DNA from: Sphingomonas sp. 67-36
GTDB lineage: Bacteria; Pseudomonadota; Alphaproteobacteria; Sphingomonadales; Sphingomonadaceae
Direction of reading: 5' to 3'
Length of the DNA stretch: 56,065 bases
Assembly: GCA_001897375.1 (NCBI GenBank)
Contig: MKSU01000017.1
Span: forward strand, 201,761 to 257,825
The position numbers were made by a program, and so were the translations under genes. The notes under the pieces are model-generated. The model was not told where the DNA came from and made no database searches. It saw only the letters and a program-made list of their open reading frames with translations. This document shows positions 41,290 to 50,447 of this stretch, one piece after another (the stretch's first letter is position 1; every line of letters begins with the position of its first letter).

Positions 41290-43548
41290 ATGTCCGAACC
41301 CACCAACGTCCAGTTTTCCGAACGCGAAGCCTTGCTGTTCCATTCGGAGGGGCGGCCGGGGAAGATCGAGATCGTCGCCTCCAAGCCGATGGCGACGCAG
41401 CGCGACCTGGCGTTGGCTTATTCCCCCGGCGTCGCGGTGCCGGTGCAGGCGATCGCGAACGATCCGGCGACCGCTTACGATTATACCGCCAAGGGCAACC
41501 TCGTCGCGGTGATCTCGAACGGCACCGCGATCCTCGGCATGGGCAATCTCGGCGCGCTGGCGTCGAAGCCGGTGATGGAGGGCAAGGCGGTGCTGTTCAA
41601 GCGCTTCGCCGATGTCGATGCGATCGATCTGGAAGTGGCGACCGAGGACGTGGACGCCTTCATCAACTGCGTCGCGCTGCTGGAGCCGTCGTTCGGGGGG
41701 ATCAATCTGGAGGATATCAAGGCGCCGGAATGCTTCATCATCGAGCAGACGCTGCGCGAGCGGATGAACATCCCCGTCTTCCACGACGACCAGCACGGCA
41801 CCGCGATCATCACCGCCGCCGGGCTGATCAACGCCTGCCTGCTGACCGGCCGCAACATCAACGAGGTGAAGGTGGTGGTGAACGGCGCGGGCGCCGCCGC
41901 GATCGCCTGCACCGAGCTGATCAAGGCGCTGGGCGTGCGGCATGACAATGTGCTGATGTGCGACCGCAAGGGCGTGATCTATCAGGGCCGCGAGGGCGTG
42001 AACCAGTGGCAGTCCGCCCATGCCGTCGTCACCGAGCGCCGCTCGCTGACCGAGGCGCTGGTCGGCGCGGACGTGTTCCTCGGCCTCTCCGCCGCCGGCG
42101 CGCTGAAGCCGGAGATGGTGAAGGACATGGCCAAGGCGCCGATCATCTTCGCCATGGCCAATCCCGACCCCGAGATCCGCCCGGAGGAGGCGAAGGCCGC
42201 GCGCCCCGACGCGATCATCGCCACGGGGCGTTCGGACTATCCCAACCAGGTCAACAACGTGCTCGGCTTCCCGTTCATCTTCCGCGGCGCGCTCGACGTG
42301 CGCGCCTCGGCGATCAATGACGAGATGAAGGTCGCAGCCGCGCAGGCGATCGCCGAGCTGGCGCGCGAGCGCGTGCCGGAGGAAGTGGCGATCGCCTATG
42401 GCGTGCGGCATGTGTTCGGCCCGGAATATATCATCCCCGCGCCGTTCGATCCGCGCCTGATGGAAGTGGTGCCCGCCGCCGTCGCCAAGGCGGCGATGGA
42501 TTCGGGCGTCGCGACCAAGCCGATCCTCGACATGGAGGGTTATCGCCAGCAGCTTCGCGGGCGCCTCAACCCGACCAATTCGGTCCTGACGCTCGCTTAC
42601 GAAGGTGCGCGCGCGCATCCCAAGCGCGTGCTGTTCGCGGAGGGCGAGGAGGAAGTGGTGCTGCGCGCCGCGATCCAGTTCAAGGAAGGCGGCTACGGCA
42701 CCCCCGTCCTCGTCGGGCGCGACGACGTGCCGGACCGGCTGCGCGCGCTGGGCGTCTCCAATCCGCAGGAATATGAGCTGCACAACAGCCGCCATTCGCC
42801 GCTGGTGCCGAAAATGGTCGACTTCCTCTACCAGCGGCTCCAGCGCCGGGGCTATCTGCGCCGCGATTGCGAGCGCATGATCAACCAGGATCGCAACATC
42901 TTCGGCGCGGTGCTGCTCCAGATGGGCGAGGCCGATACGATGATCACCGGCATCACCCGCACCTGGGCGCATACGATGCGCGAGGTGAAGCGCGTGATCG
43001 ACCCCGAAGTGGGCCGTACCCCGTTCGGCATCCATATCATGGTCGGGCAGAGCCATACGGTGTTCATCGCCGACACCACCGTCAACGAACGCCCCAGCCC
43101 CGACGAACTGGCCGACATCGCCGAGCATACCGCGCAGGTCGCGCGCCGCATGGGCCACGAGCCGCGCGTCGCCTTCCTGAGCTATTCGACGTTCGGCAAT
43201 CCGGAAGGGCAGTGGCTGGAGAATATCCGCGCGGCCGTGGGCGTGCTCGACGAGCGCAAGGTGGGCTTCGAATATGAGGGCGAGATGTCGCCGGACGTCG
43301 CGCTCAACCCGCGGCAGCTTGCCAATTATCCCTTCGCGCGGCTCTCCGGCCCGGCCAACGTGCTGGTGATGCCGGGTCTGCAATCCGCCAACATCTCCGC
43401 CAAGTTGCTGCGCGAGCTGGGCGGGGATTCGATGATCGGCCCGATGCTGATCGGGATGGAGAAGCCGGTGCAGATCGCGCCGATGACCTCCACCGCGAGC
43501 GAGCTGGTGACGCTCGCCGTGCTGGCGGCCGGCGGCATCGCGCGCTGA
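41290..43548 (+). CDS. maeB: NADP-dependent malic enzyme (MaeB, with phosphotransacetylase-like domain)
   Basis: Oxidative decarboxylation of malate to pyruvate, 752 aa. The N-terminal malic-enzyme domain (about 1-430) contains YSPGVAVPV, FHDDQHGTAI and the dinucleotide fold VVVNGAGAAAIACTELI. The C-terminal ~320 residues are the phosphate-acetyltransferase-like domain found in the large MaeB class (usually regulatory: LFAEGEEEVVLRAA, FLSYSTFGNP). ATG 41290 gives the full class length; the open frame extends far upstream but over the nagE coding region. It has its own 70-bp leader after nagE and looks like a separate housekeeping gene. Confidence 0.95.
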   Translation: MSEPTNVQFSEREALLFHSEGRPGKIEIVASKPMATQRDLALAYSPGVAVPVQAIANDPATAYDYTAKGNLVAVISNGTAILGMGNLGALASKPVMEGKAVLFKRFADVDAIDLEVATEDVDAFINCVALLEPSFGGINLEDIKAPECFIIEQTLRERMNIPVFHDDQHGTAIITAAGLINACLLTGRNINEVKVVVNGAGAAAIACTELIKALGVRHDNVLMCDRKGVIYQGREGVNQWQSAHAVVTERRSLTEALVGADVFLGLSAAGALKPEMVKDMAKAPIIFAMANPDPEIRPEEAKAARPDAIIATGRSDYPNQVNNVLGFPFIFRGALDVRASAINDEMKVAAAQAIAELARERVPEEVAIAYGVRHVFGPEYIIPAPFDPRLMEVVPAAVAKAAMDSGVATKPILDMEGYRQQLRGRLNPTNSVLTLAYEGARAHPKRVLFAEGEEEVVLRAAIQFKEGGYGTPVLVGRDDVPDRLRALGVSNPQEYELHNSRHSPLVPKMVDFLYQRLQRRGYLRRDCERMINQDRNIFGAVLLQMGEADTMITGITRTWAHTMREVKRVIDPEVGRTPFGIHIMVGQSHTVFIADTTVNERPSPDELADIAEHTAQVARRMGHEPRVAFLSYSTFGNPEGQWLENIRAAVGVLDERKVGFEYEGEMSPDVALNPRQLANYPFARLSGPANVLVMPGLQSANISAKLLRELGGDSMIGPMLIGMEKPVQIAPMTSTASELVTLAVLAAGGIAR

Positions 43549-43555
43549 GCGGATC

Positions 43556-43590
43556 GGCGGCGGCGGAGCAGCCCGCTCCCGCCGCCGCCG
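43556..43590 (+). terminator. GC-rich hairpin after maeB
   Basis: GGCGGCGGCGGAG pairs with CTCCCGCCGCCGCC around a short loop, starting 8 bp after the maeB stop. No T-tract follows, so efficiency is uncertain. Confidence 0.45.
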
Positions 43591-43681
43591 CGCCCCGCGA
43601 TTTCATCCGCAATCCATCTTGTCCGCGCAACCTTTCGCGCCCGAAACCATTTCATCCATCGGGAACGATGGAGAACAGACG

Positions 43682-44086
43682 ATGCGGATGGTTGCTTTGG
43701 CCGCCCTTGGCGCGGCGGTGCTGGTGACGGGCTGCGTGGACGACAGCGGCCCCGGCTATGCCGGAGACGGCTATCGCCGCTACGACTACAACCGGCCCGA
43801 CCCGTCCTATAACGGTTATTATGCCGACCGCTATTATCGCGACAATCCGCGCTATCGCGAGCGCCGGCTCGGCAGCAACGATCGCGTCTATGTCGGGCAG
43901 GACGGCCGTTATTATTGCCGCCGCAACGACGGCACCACCGGGCTGATCGTGGGCGGTATCGCCGGCGGCGCGCTGGGCGCGGCGATCGCGCCGGGCGGAT
44001 CGGGCCTGCTCGGCGCGCTGCTGGGCGGCGCTGGCGGCGCGCTGCTCGGCAAGTCGGTCGACAAGAACAACGTGCGCTGCCGCTGA
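43682..44086 (+). CDS. Small lipoprotein with C-terminal glycine-zipper segment
   Basis: 134 aa. Lipobox VLVTGC puts the acylated Cys near residue 18. A Tyr/Arg/Asp-rich middle (GYRRYDYNRPDPSYNGYYADRYYRDNPRYRERR) is followed by a Gly-rich zipper (GLIVGGIAGGALGAAIAPGGSGLLGALLGGAGGALLG), as in glycine-zipper 2TM surface lipoproteins. Probably outer-membrane associated; no specific role is known. The ATG at 43682 is preceded by GGAGAA. Confidence 0.8.
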   Translation: MRMVALAALGAAVLVTGCVDDSGPGYAGDGYRRYDYNRPDPSYNGYYADRYYRDNPRYRERRLGSNDRVYVGQDGRYYCRRNDGTTGLIVGGIAGGALGAAIAPGGSGLLGALLGGAGGALLGKSVDKNNVRCR

Positions 44087-44203
44087 CGGAGCGGCGGGGA
44101 CGGCGACAGGTTGCGACAATTTCGTCGCCGTCCCGGCACATTCGCGCGACAGGTGCGCGCCACATCTACCCATGGCCAGCGTATCGGCCGCGTAGGGAGT
44201 AGG

Positions 44204-44527
44204 ATGATGAAGAAACTGACCATGATCGCCGCTGGCATCGGCATTGCCTTCGCCGCCGTGCCGGGCGTCGCGGTTGCCGCGCCGTGGGTATCGATCGACC
44301 AGCGGGCGGCAAATATCGACATGCGCATCGATCAGGGCCTGCGCGCCGGCAGCCTGAACCGCGCGGAGGCGCTGCGGCTGCGCGGGCAGGTGCGCGACCT
44401 GAAGATGCTGGAGATGCGTTACCGCCGTGGCGGGCTGACGATGGCGGAGCGGCGCGACCTCGATCGGCGCTTCGACCGGCTGAGCGCGCAGGTCCGCTTC
44501 GAAAAGCACGACCGCCGGCACCGCTGA
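44204..44527 (+). CDS. Small exported protein of unknown function
   Basis: 107 aa with a clear signal peptide (MKKLTMIAAGIGIAFAAVPGVAVAA). The mature part is helical and rich in Arg and Leu: DQRAANIDMRIDQGLRAGSLNRAEALRLRGQVRDLKMLEMRYRRGGLTMAERRDLDRRFDRLSAQ. The pattern resembles periplasmic helical adaptor or Spy-like proteins, but no family can be named with certainty. AGGGAG precedes tandem ATGs. Convergent with the SleB-type hydrolase gene (6-bp gap). Confidence 0.75.
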   Translation: MMKKLTMIAAGIGIAFAAVPGVAVAAPWVSIDQRAANIDMRIDQGLRAGSLNRAEALRLRGQVRDLKMLEMRYRRGGLTMAERRDLDRRFDRLSAQVRFEKHDRRHR

Positions 44528-44533
44528 TACAGG

Positions 44534-45526
44534 TCAGCGCAACGGCTTCCCCGAATCCTTCCAGCGATCGAGTATCCGGGATTGGGGCAGGCTATCGGGA
44601 GCGGCGTCGCGCAATGCGGCGCCGCTTTCCGCATGGGCCGGCTGGACGGCCGGCGCGAGCGGAGCCGGGATCGCCCTGTCGGCCGGCGGCGGTGGGAGCG
44701 GGACGACTGGTAGCGGCAGCGGCGCGGCGGGCATGACGGGCTGTGGCTCGCCGCCGCGATAGACGCGGGTGAACGCCGCCGCCGTGCCCCAATAGCCCTT
44801 CCAGCGATGGAAGAAATGCGCGCCGATCGCGTCGGTCATCACCAGGGTGCGGTTCCATGCCGGCGTCACCGCATAGGTGTGGTAATGCGTCGCCAGCCCG
44901 ACCGGCGCGAACACCTGTCCGGCGAGGATCATCGCGGCGTTGCGCGCGGCGCGCGCCCAGCCGGCGCGTGACGGGATGCGCGCGGCCGATCCGTCGCAGG
45001 CGAAGCTGAACTGGCAGCCGCTCGCGCGGCCCGCGCCCTGATAGACCACGCCGCACACGGTGGGCGGGAACGCGGGATGCCGCACGCGGTTGAGCACCAC
45101 CTGTGCCACAGCGCGCTGCCCCGCGTCGCTTTCCGACGCCGCCTCGTAATAGACCGCCGCCGTCAGGCACTGGAGCGCGCGGGCACGGTCGATCGTGCCG
45201 GCGAGGCGGGTGGAGAAAGGCGCGGCGGGAGTGACGCTGGCGTCGCCCGCGATCGTTGCGCCGCGAGGCACCGGGGGCAGGGCGATGGTGCCGGTGGAGC
45301 CGCGCGCCGGTGCGGCGAACTCGGCCGGCGCGGCGTCATCGCCGGCAAGTGGTGCCGCAGCGTTACGCGCAGCGACGGGAGCCGGTCGGGACGAAGCGAG
45401 GTGGAAAGCCATGCCGCCCGCCACCGCCGCGCATCCCGCCAGCGGCAGCGCGATACGGCGCAACGCGCGCAACCGCCCGAGGCGTTGCGCGCGCCGTTCG
45501 CTGGGATGCGTCGCCGCGGTGGACAT
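44534..45526 (-). CDS. SleB-type cell wall hydrolase (Hydrolase_2)
   Basis: Peptidoglycan hydrolase, 330 aa. A basic N-terminus and one hydrophobic segment (RIALPLAGCAAVAGGMAFHLA) anchor or export it. The SleB/CwlJ catalytic domain runs CLTAAVYYEAASESDAGQRAVAQVVLNRVRHPAFPPTVCGVVYQGA...CQFSFACDG...ATHYHTYAVTPAW, with the catalytic Glu in YYEA. A Pro/Ala-rich tail of ~70 residues follows. Bacteria without spores use this class for wall remodelling. Confidence 0.9.
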   Translation of the reverse strand: MSTAATHPSERRAQRLGRLRALRRIALPLAGCAAVAGGMAFHLASSRPAPVAARNAAAPLAGDDAAPAEFAAPARGSTGTIALPPVPRGATIAGDASVTPAAPFSTRLAGTIDRARALQCLTAAVYYEAASESDAGQRAVAQVVLNRVRHPAFPPTVCGVVYQGAGRASGCQFSFACDGSAARIPSRAGWARAARNAAMILAGQVFAPVGLATHYHTYAVTPAWNRTLVMTDAIGAHFFHRWKGYWGTAAAFTRVYRGGEPQPVMPAAPLPLPVVPLPPPPADRAIPAPLAPAVQPAHAESGAALRDAAPDSLPQSRILDRWKDSGKPLR

Positions 45527-45560
45527 GACGCCCCTCTCGCACGGATGGTTTACGATTCCG

Positions 45561-48374
45561 CTATCGCAGGTTCACGCTGTCGAGGTTGAGCGTCGCGGCG
45601 GGGATCGTCTCGGTCGCCGGGCGCTCCTTGCGCAGCGCGTCGCCGAACGCGCGCGCGTCGCCCACCACCACGGTCGTCGCATCGGCCGGGTCGAACAGCG
45701 CCGCCGCCGCAGACTGCACCGCCGCCGCCGGCGTGTCCCGCACCGCATCGGCGTAGCGCGTCATCTCGTCGATCGGCAGGCCGTTCAGCACCATGTTGCC
45801 GACGATTCCGGCGAGGCCGGCGGTGCGCTCGATCTGCCGCCCGAAATTGCCGATCAACACCGAGCGGCGCGTCGCCAGCTCGCTCTCCGCGATCGGCGCG
45901 CTGCCCAGCCGCCGCATCTCTCCGGCGATCAGCGACACCACTTCCGGCGCGGCGTCGTTCCTGGTCGAGGCGGCGGCCGTGATCGATCCGGTCAGCCGGT
46001 CGGCGTCGAGATCGCTGCGCGCGCCATAGGAAAGCCCGCGCCTGATGCGGATTTCCTGATTGAGCCGCGATGTATAGCCGCCGCCCAGCACCGTATTGGC
46101 GAGCAGCGCGGGATAGTAACGCGGGTCGCCGCGCGGGATCGCGCCGCGTGCGACGGTTACGCCGGCCTGCCCCGCGTCGGGCAGATCGATCAGGATCGTG
46201 CGCGGCGTCGCCGCCGGGGTCGGCGCGGCGAGCGGGGCGGGGGCGGGGCCGGCGGCGCGCCAGTCGCCGAACCAGCGTTCGGCCAGCGCCTTTGCGGTGA
46301 CCGGCGTGATGTCGCCGGTCAGGATCAATGTCGCGCGATCCGGCGACCATGCGGCGGCATAGGCCGCGCGCACGTCGGCGGGGATGATCCGCTTGAGCGA
46401 CGTGGGCGTGCCCTCCACCGCGCCGCCGTAGCCGGACGTGCCGTATAGCGCGCGATCCGCCACCAGCCCGGCCAGCGCCATCGGATCGGTGAGCGTCACC
46501 TGCGCCGCGTCGATCGCCTGCGCCCGCGCGCGCTCCAGCTCGTCGGGGGCGAGCGTGGCGTGGCGCGCGGCATCGGCGAGGATGCCCAGCGCGGGTGACA
46601 GCGCGGGCGTGGCGACGGTGATGCCGATCGCGCTGCCCTCGCGCCCCGCGCCGGTGTCGAGCGACGCGCCGAGCGCCTCGGCATCGCGCGCGATCTGCGT
46701 GGCAGAGCGGGTCGGCGTTCCCTTCGTCAGCAATGTCGCGGCGAGGCCCGCGGTGCCGGCCTTGCCCGCCGCGTCGCGCGCCGCGCCCGATGCGCCGATC
46801 AGCCGCGCGGTGACGAGCGGCACGTCATGCCGCTCGACCGTCACGACCCTGAGGCCGTTGGCGAGCCGCAGTTCGCCCGGCGTCGGCACATGGCCTGCGA
46901 CGACCGGGCCGAGCGGCGGCAGCGGTGCGCGATCGGCGTCCGTCGCCGGGGTGACGACCGCGATGTCGCGCGGCGCCTCGAGCGGGCGCGTCTCGACCGT
47001 CGCGGCGACCGGGATGCCGGCATCGGGCTTCGCGCCCTCGGCGGCGGGCAGGTAGCGGATCGTGGCGACGCGATCGTCGGCGAGCCAGGTCCGCGCGACG
47101 CGCTGGACGTCGGCGGCGGTCACCGCGCGCACCGCCGCGAGTTGCCGCTCGGTGGCGCGCGGATCGCCGTCCACCAGCACCGACGCGGCGATGACGCGCG
47201 CGCGGCCCTCCGTAGTCTCCATCGCCTTCAGCGCGTCGGTGAGGATCTCGGTCTTGGCCTCGGCGAGTTCCGCCGGGGTGACGGGCGCGGCGCGGACGGC
47301 GGCGATCTGGGCGCGCAGCGCGCGGTCCAGCGCGTCCGGGTCTTTGCCCCCGGCGGCGATCGCGATGATGTCGAGCTTGCCCGGCCCCGCGCGCGTATCG
47401 AGCGAGGCGTCCACCGCCTGCGCCAGCCCGTCGCGATAGACAAGGCTTTCGTGCAGCCGCGAGCTTTCGCCGCGCGCGAGGATCGCCTGCAGCACCATCA
47501 GCGCGGGCATGTCGGGCGCACGATCCGGCGGCAGCGGATAGCTGAGCGCGATCGCGGGCAGCGGCGTGTTCGGCTCATGCACCGTCACCGTCACCGGCTT
47601 CGTCCGCACCGGTTCGTCGGCGGTGACGCGCGGGATCGGGCGGTCGGGGCGTTTGATCGGGGCGAAATAGCGATCGACCCAGCGGTCCAGCTCGGCCGGA
47701 TCGAAATTGCCGGCGACGACGAGGATCGCATTGTCGGGCCGGTAATAGGTCGCGTGGAAGGCGCGCACGTCGTCGATCGTCGCCGAATCGAGATTGGCGA
47801 TGCTGCCGATCACCCCGCGCGCATAAGGGTGATGCTGATAGGCGAGCGCGGGCAGGTAGAGCGAATCGAGCTTGCCGTATGGCCGCGCCAGCACGGACTG
47901 GCGGAACTCCTCCTTCACCACGTCGCGCTCGGAGGCGAAGTCGGCCGGCGACACCACCAGCGAGGCCATGCGATCGGCCTCAGCGAACAGCAGCCGCTGG
48001 AGATGGTTGGCCGGCACCACCTCGAAATAATTGGTATAATCGTCGCCGGTCGAGGCGTTGTTGTAGCCGCCGACATCCTCGGTCAGCCGGTCGAACTGCT
48101 CGGGCCTGAGGTTGCGCGTCGCCTTGAACATCAGATGCTCGAACAGATGCGCGAAGCCCGATCGCCCGCGCGGATCGTCGCGCCCGCCGACGTCGTACCA
48201 CACCTGGATCGCGACATTGGGCGTCGCGGCATCGCGGATCGCATAGACGCGCAGCCCGTTGGCGAGCGTCCGTTCGGTGAAGGCGACCGGCTGCACCGCC
48301 GGCAGCGGGGGAGCCGGCTCGGCGAGCGCGGGAACGGCGGTGGCGGCGAGCAGCAGCGGCAGGATCAGGCGCAT
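45561..48374 (-). CDS. M16 family zinc metallopeptidase, two-domain
   Basis: Exported insulinase-type peptidase, 937 aa, with signal peptide LLLAATAVPALA. The N-terminal M16 unit has the inverted zinc motif His76-Leu-Phe-Glu79-His80 and the downstream Glu region ERDVVKEEFRQS. The C-terminal half (about 480-937) repeats the fold without HxxEH, as usual for the non-catalytic half in fused M16 proteins. Probably periplasmic. The gene lies 35 bp before the SleB-type gene's start region on the same strand, perhaps sharing a transcript. Confidence 0.92.
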   Translation of the reverse strand: MRLILPLLLAATAVPALAEPAPPLPAVQPVAFTERTLANGLRVYAIRDAATPNVAIQVWYDVGGRDDPRGRSGFAHLFEHLMFKATRNLRPEQFDRLTEDVGGYNNASTGDDYTNYFEVVPANHLQRLLFAEADRMASLVVSPADFASERDVVKEEFRQSVLARPYGKLDSLYLPALAYQHHPYARGVIGSIANLDSATIDDVRAFHATYYRPDNAILVVAGNFDPAELDRWVDRYFAPIKRPDRPIPRVTADEPVRTKPVTVTVHEPNTPLPAIALSYPLPPDRAPDMPALMVLQAILARGESSRLHESLVYRDGLAQAVDASLDTRAGPGKLDIIAIAAGGKDPDALDRALRAQIAAVRAAPVTPAELAEAKTEILTDALKAMETTEGRARVIAASVLVDGDPRATERQLAAVRAVTAADVQRVARTWLADDRVATIRYLPAAEGAKPDAGIPVAATVETRPLEAPRDIAVVTPATDADRAPLPPLGPVVAGHVPTPGELRLANGLRVVTVERHDVPLVTARLIGASGAARDAAGKAGTAGLAATLLTKGTPTRSATQIARDAEALGASLDTGAGREGSAIGITVATPALSPALGILADAARHATLAPDELERARAQAIDAAQVTLTDPMALAGLVADRALYGTSGYGGAVEGTPTSLKRIIPADVRAAYAAAWSPDRATLILTGDITPVTAKALAERWFGDWRAAGPAPAPLAAPTPAATPRTILIDLPDAGQAGVTVARGAIPRGDPRYYPALLANTVLGGGYTSRLNQEIRIRRGLSYGARSDLDADRLTGSITAAASTRNDAAPEVVSLIAGEMRRLGSAPIAESELATRRSVLIGNFGRQIERTAGLAGIVGNMVLNGLPIDEMTRYADAVRDTPAAAVQSAAAALFDPADATTVVVGDARAFGDALRKERPATETIPAATLNLDSVNLR

Positions 48375-48473
48375 GGCGTCCTTTCAATCGCGCGAGACGA
48401 TCAGCGTGATGCCGGGCGCGGCGGCGATCGCCTCATACCCGAGCTGCCGGATTCCGCCGGGCGGCGGTGTGGC

Positions 48474-48677
48474 TCACTTCTTCTCGTCCCTGTCGCGGTT
48501 CGCGAACAGCACGGCGGCGGCGACGGCGGCGGAGCCAATGCCGACGCCAAGGCCGATCTTGCCGATATTCCAGTTACGGGTCTTGCGCTCCCGCTTCGCC
48601 TTGTGCGCGCCTTCCTCATGCGCCTTAGCGTCGCGCGCGGCGGCGAGGATCTCATTGGGTTCTTCACTGTCGGACAC
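48474..48677 (-). CDS. Small single-span membrane protein
   Basis: 67 aa: an acidic, then basic N-terminal half and one membrane helix (IGLGVGIGSAAVAAAVLFA) followed by a charged tail (NRDRDEKK). GTG start with AAGGAG eight bases upstream. It lies 2 bp after the tgt stop on the same strand, so it is co-transcribed. No family recognised. In the same frame beyond its UGA stop is a coding-like stretch (48388-48473). Confidence 0.75.
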   Translation of the reverse strand: MSDSEEPNEILAAARDAKAHEEGAHKAKRERKTRNWNIGKIGLGVGIGSAAVAAAVLFANRDRDEKK

Positions 48678-48679
48678 GC

Positions 48680-49816
48680 TTACTCTCCTTCACTTCCGTA
48701 ATATCGTGCGCGGAACGCGCGGGCGAACGGGCCGAGCGTGCCGGCGGCGATCGCCGCGCGCAGGTCCGCCATCAACGCTTCGTAGAACCAGATGTTGTGC
48801 TCGGTCATCAGCATCGCGCCGAGAATCTCGCCTGCGCGGACGAGATGGTGGAGATAGGCGCGGCTCCACTTGCCGCACACCGGGCAGGCGCAAGCGGGAT
48901 CGAGCGGCCCCTGGTCCTCCGCGAAGCGCGCGTTGCGGATGTTGATCGGGCCGGCGCGGGTGAAGGCCTGGCCGGTGCGGCCCGAGCGCGTCGGCAGCAC
49001 GCAATCGAACATGTCGACCCCGCGCTCGACCGCGCCGACGATATCGTCGGGCTTGCCGACCCCCATCAGGTAGCGCGGCTTTTCGGTCGGGAGTTGGCCG
49101 GGTGCAAAATCGAGGCAGCCGAACATCGCCTCCTGCCCCTCGCCCACCGCGAGGCCGCCGATCGCATAGCCGTCGAAGCCGATGTCGGTCAGCGCGTCGG
49201 CCGACGCCTTGCGCAGCCCTTCGTCGAGCGCGCCCTGCTGGATGCCGAAGATCGCATTCGACGCGGCATGTTCCTCGCCCGCGTCGAACGCGGCGCGGCT
49301 GCGCCTCGCCCAGCGCATCGATCGCTCCATCGCCGCCGCCTGCACCTCGCGGGTGGAGGTGGTCGGCACCAGCTCGTCGAACGCCATGACGATATTCGAG
49401 CCGAGCAGCCGCTGGATCTCGATCGATCGTTCCGGGCTGAGCAAATGGCGCGAGCCGTCGAGGTGGCTCTTGAACGACACGCCGTCCTCGCTGCGCCTGG
49501 TCAGATCGGCGAGGCTCATCACCTGATAGCCGCCCGAATCGGTGAGGATCGGCCGGTCCCAGCCCATGAAATCGTGCAGCCCGCCGAGCCGCGCGACGCG
49601 CTCCGCGCCGGGGCGGAGCATCAGGTGATAGGTGTTGCCGAGGATGATGTCCGCGCCCGATGCGGCGACGTCGGCGGGTTTCATCGCCTTGACGGTGGCG
49701 GCGGTGCCGACCGGCATGAAGGCGGGGGTGCGGATCGTGCCGCGCCGCATCGCGATCGTGCCGGCGCGCGCTGCGCCGTCCGTGGCGGCGATGGTGAAGG
49801 TGAAACGGTCGGTCAT
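48680..49816 (-). CDS. tgt: tRNA-guanine transglycosylase (queuine tRNA-ribosyltransferase)
   Basis: Exchanges G34 for preQ1 in GUN-anticodon tRNAs, 378 aa. Motifs: [13 protein letters not shown] (catalytic Asp region), MAFDELVP, the nucleophile Asp in [12 protein letters not shown], and the C-terminal zinc site [17 protein letters not shown]. The ATG at 49816 gives the standard length; a longer frame runs into the EF-hand gene. It lies 10 bp after the EF-hand protein stop on the same strand. Confidence 0.97.
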   Translation of the reverse strand: MTDRFTFTIAATDGAARAGTIAMRRGTIRTPAFMPVGTAATVKAMKPADVAASGADIILGNTYHLMLRPGAERVARLGGLHDFMGWDRPILTDSGGYQVMSLADLTRRSEDGVSFKSHLDGSRHLLSPERSIEIQRLLGSNIVMAFDELVPTTSTREVQAAAMERSMRWARRSRAAFDAGEEHAASNAIFGIQQGALDEGLRKASADALTDIGFDGYAIGGLAVGEGQEAMFGCLDFAPGQLPTEKPRYLMGVGKPDDIVGAVERGVDMFDCVLPTRSGRTGQAFTRAGPINIRNARFAEDQGPLDPACACPVCGKWSRAYLHHLVRAGEILGAMLMTEHNIWFYEALMADLRAAIAAGTLGPFARAFRARYYGSEGE

Positions 49817-49826
49817 CGGGTGAAGC

Positions 49827-50300
49827 TCATTGCGGCGGGGCGCCACGCCCCTTGTGCTTGCCGCCGGGGCGGTCGCCGGGCACCGAGGCGCGGATCGTGA
49901 GACATTCGGCGCGGGTGACCACGCCGTCATGATCGCGATCGAGCCGGCGGAAGATCTGCGCCATCTTCACCTGTATCTCCGCCAGCGTGATGCGGTTGTC
50001 GCCGTCCGCATCCACCTCGAACGGGCTGGGCAGCGCATTGCGGTCGCCCAGCCAGCGCTCCGCCCAGTCGGCGAACTCGATATAGCCGAGCGAGCCCTTG
50101 TGGCCGGTATCGATCGCCGCGAAACTGCGCTCGACGCAGGCGTGAAGCTCGGCGGCGGTGGTGCGGCCGTCGCCGTCCGTATCGCAGGCGGCGATCATCA
50201 TCGCCACCGGCTCGACCACCATCGTCGCGGGCGGCTGGCCGGGGCCGGGCGGCGTGGCGGTCACGGTGACGGCGGCCTGAAGCAGCAGGGCGAGGATCAT
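49827..50300 (-). CDS. EF-hand calcium-binding protein, exported
   Basis: 157 aa with a short N-terminal hydrophobic signal segment ([15 protein letters not shown]). Three canonical EF loops are visible: [24 protein letters not shown] and [12 protein letters not shown], plus a degenerate loop [14 protein letters not shown] calmodulin-like periplasmic calcium sensor or buffer is likely; no partner is evident. It is upstream of tgt on the same strand. Confidence 0.87.
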   Translation of the reverse strand: MILALLLQAAVTVTATPPGPGQPPATMVVEPVAMMIAACDTDGDGRTTAAELHACVERSFAAIDTGHKGSLGYIEFADWAERWLGDRNALPSPFEVDADGDNRITLAEIQVKMAQIFRRLDRDHDGVVTRAECLTIRASVPGDRPGGKHKGRGAPPQ

Positions 50301-50447
50301 GCAGCGTCTTCCTGCAAGCGGCGCGAGAACATGCGCCGCATCGACACGCGCGCGGCTGAACCTTGGCTGAGCCGATCTGCGCCGGGCCGGTTTCGCATGA
50401 TCCCGCCCTATGGCCCGCGAGCCGGGCTGGCAACCGCCCGATACGCC

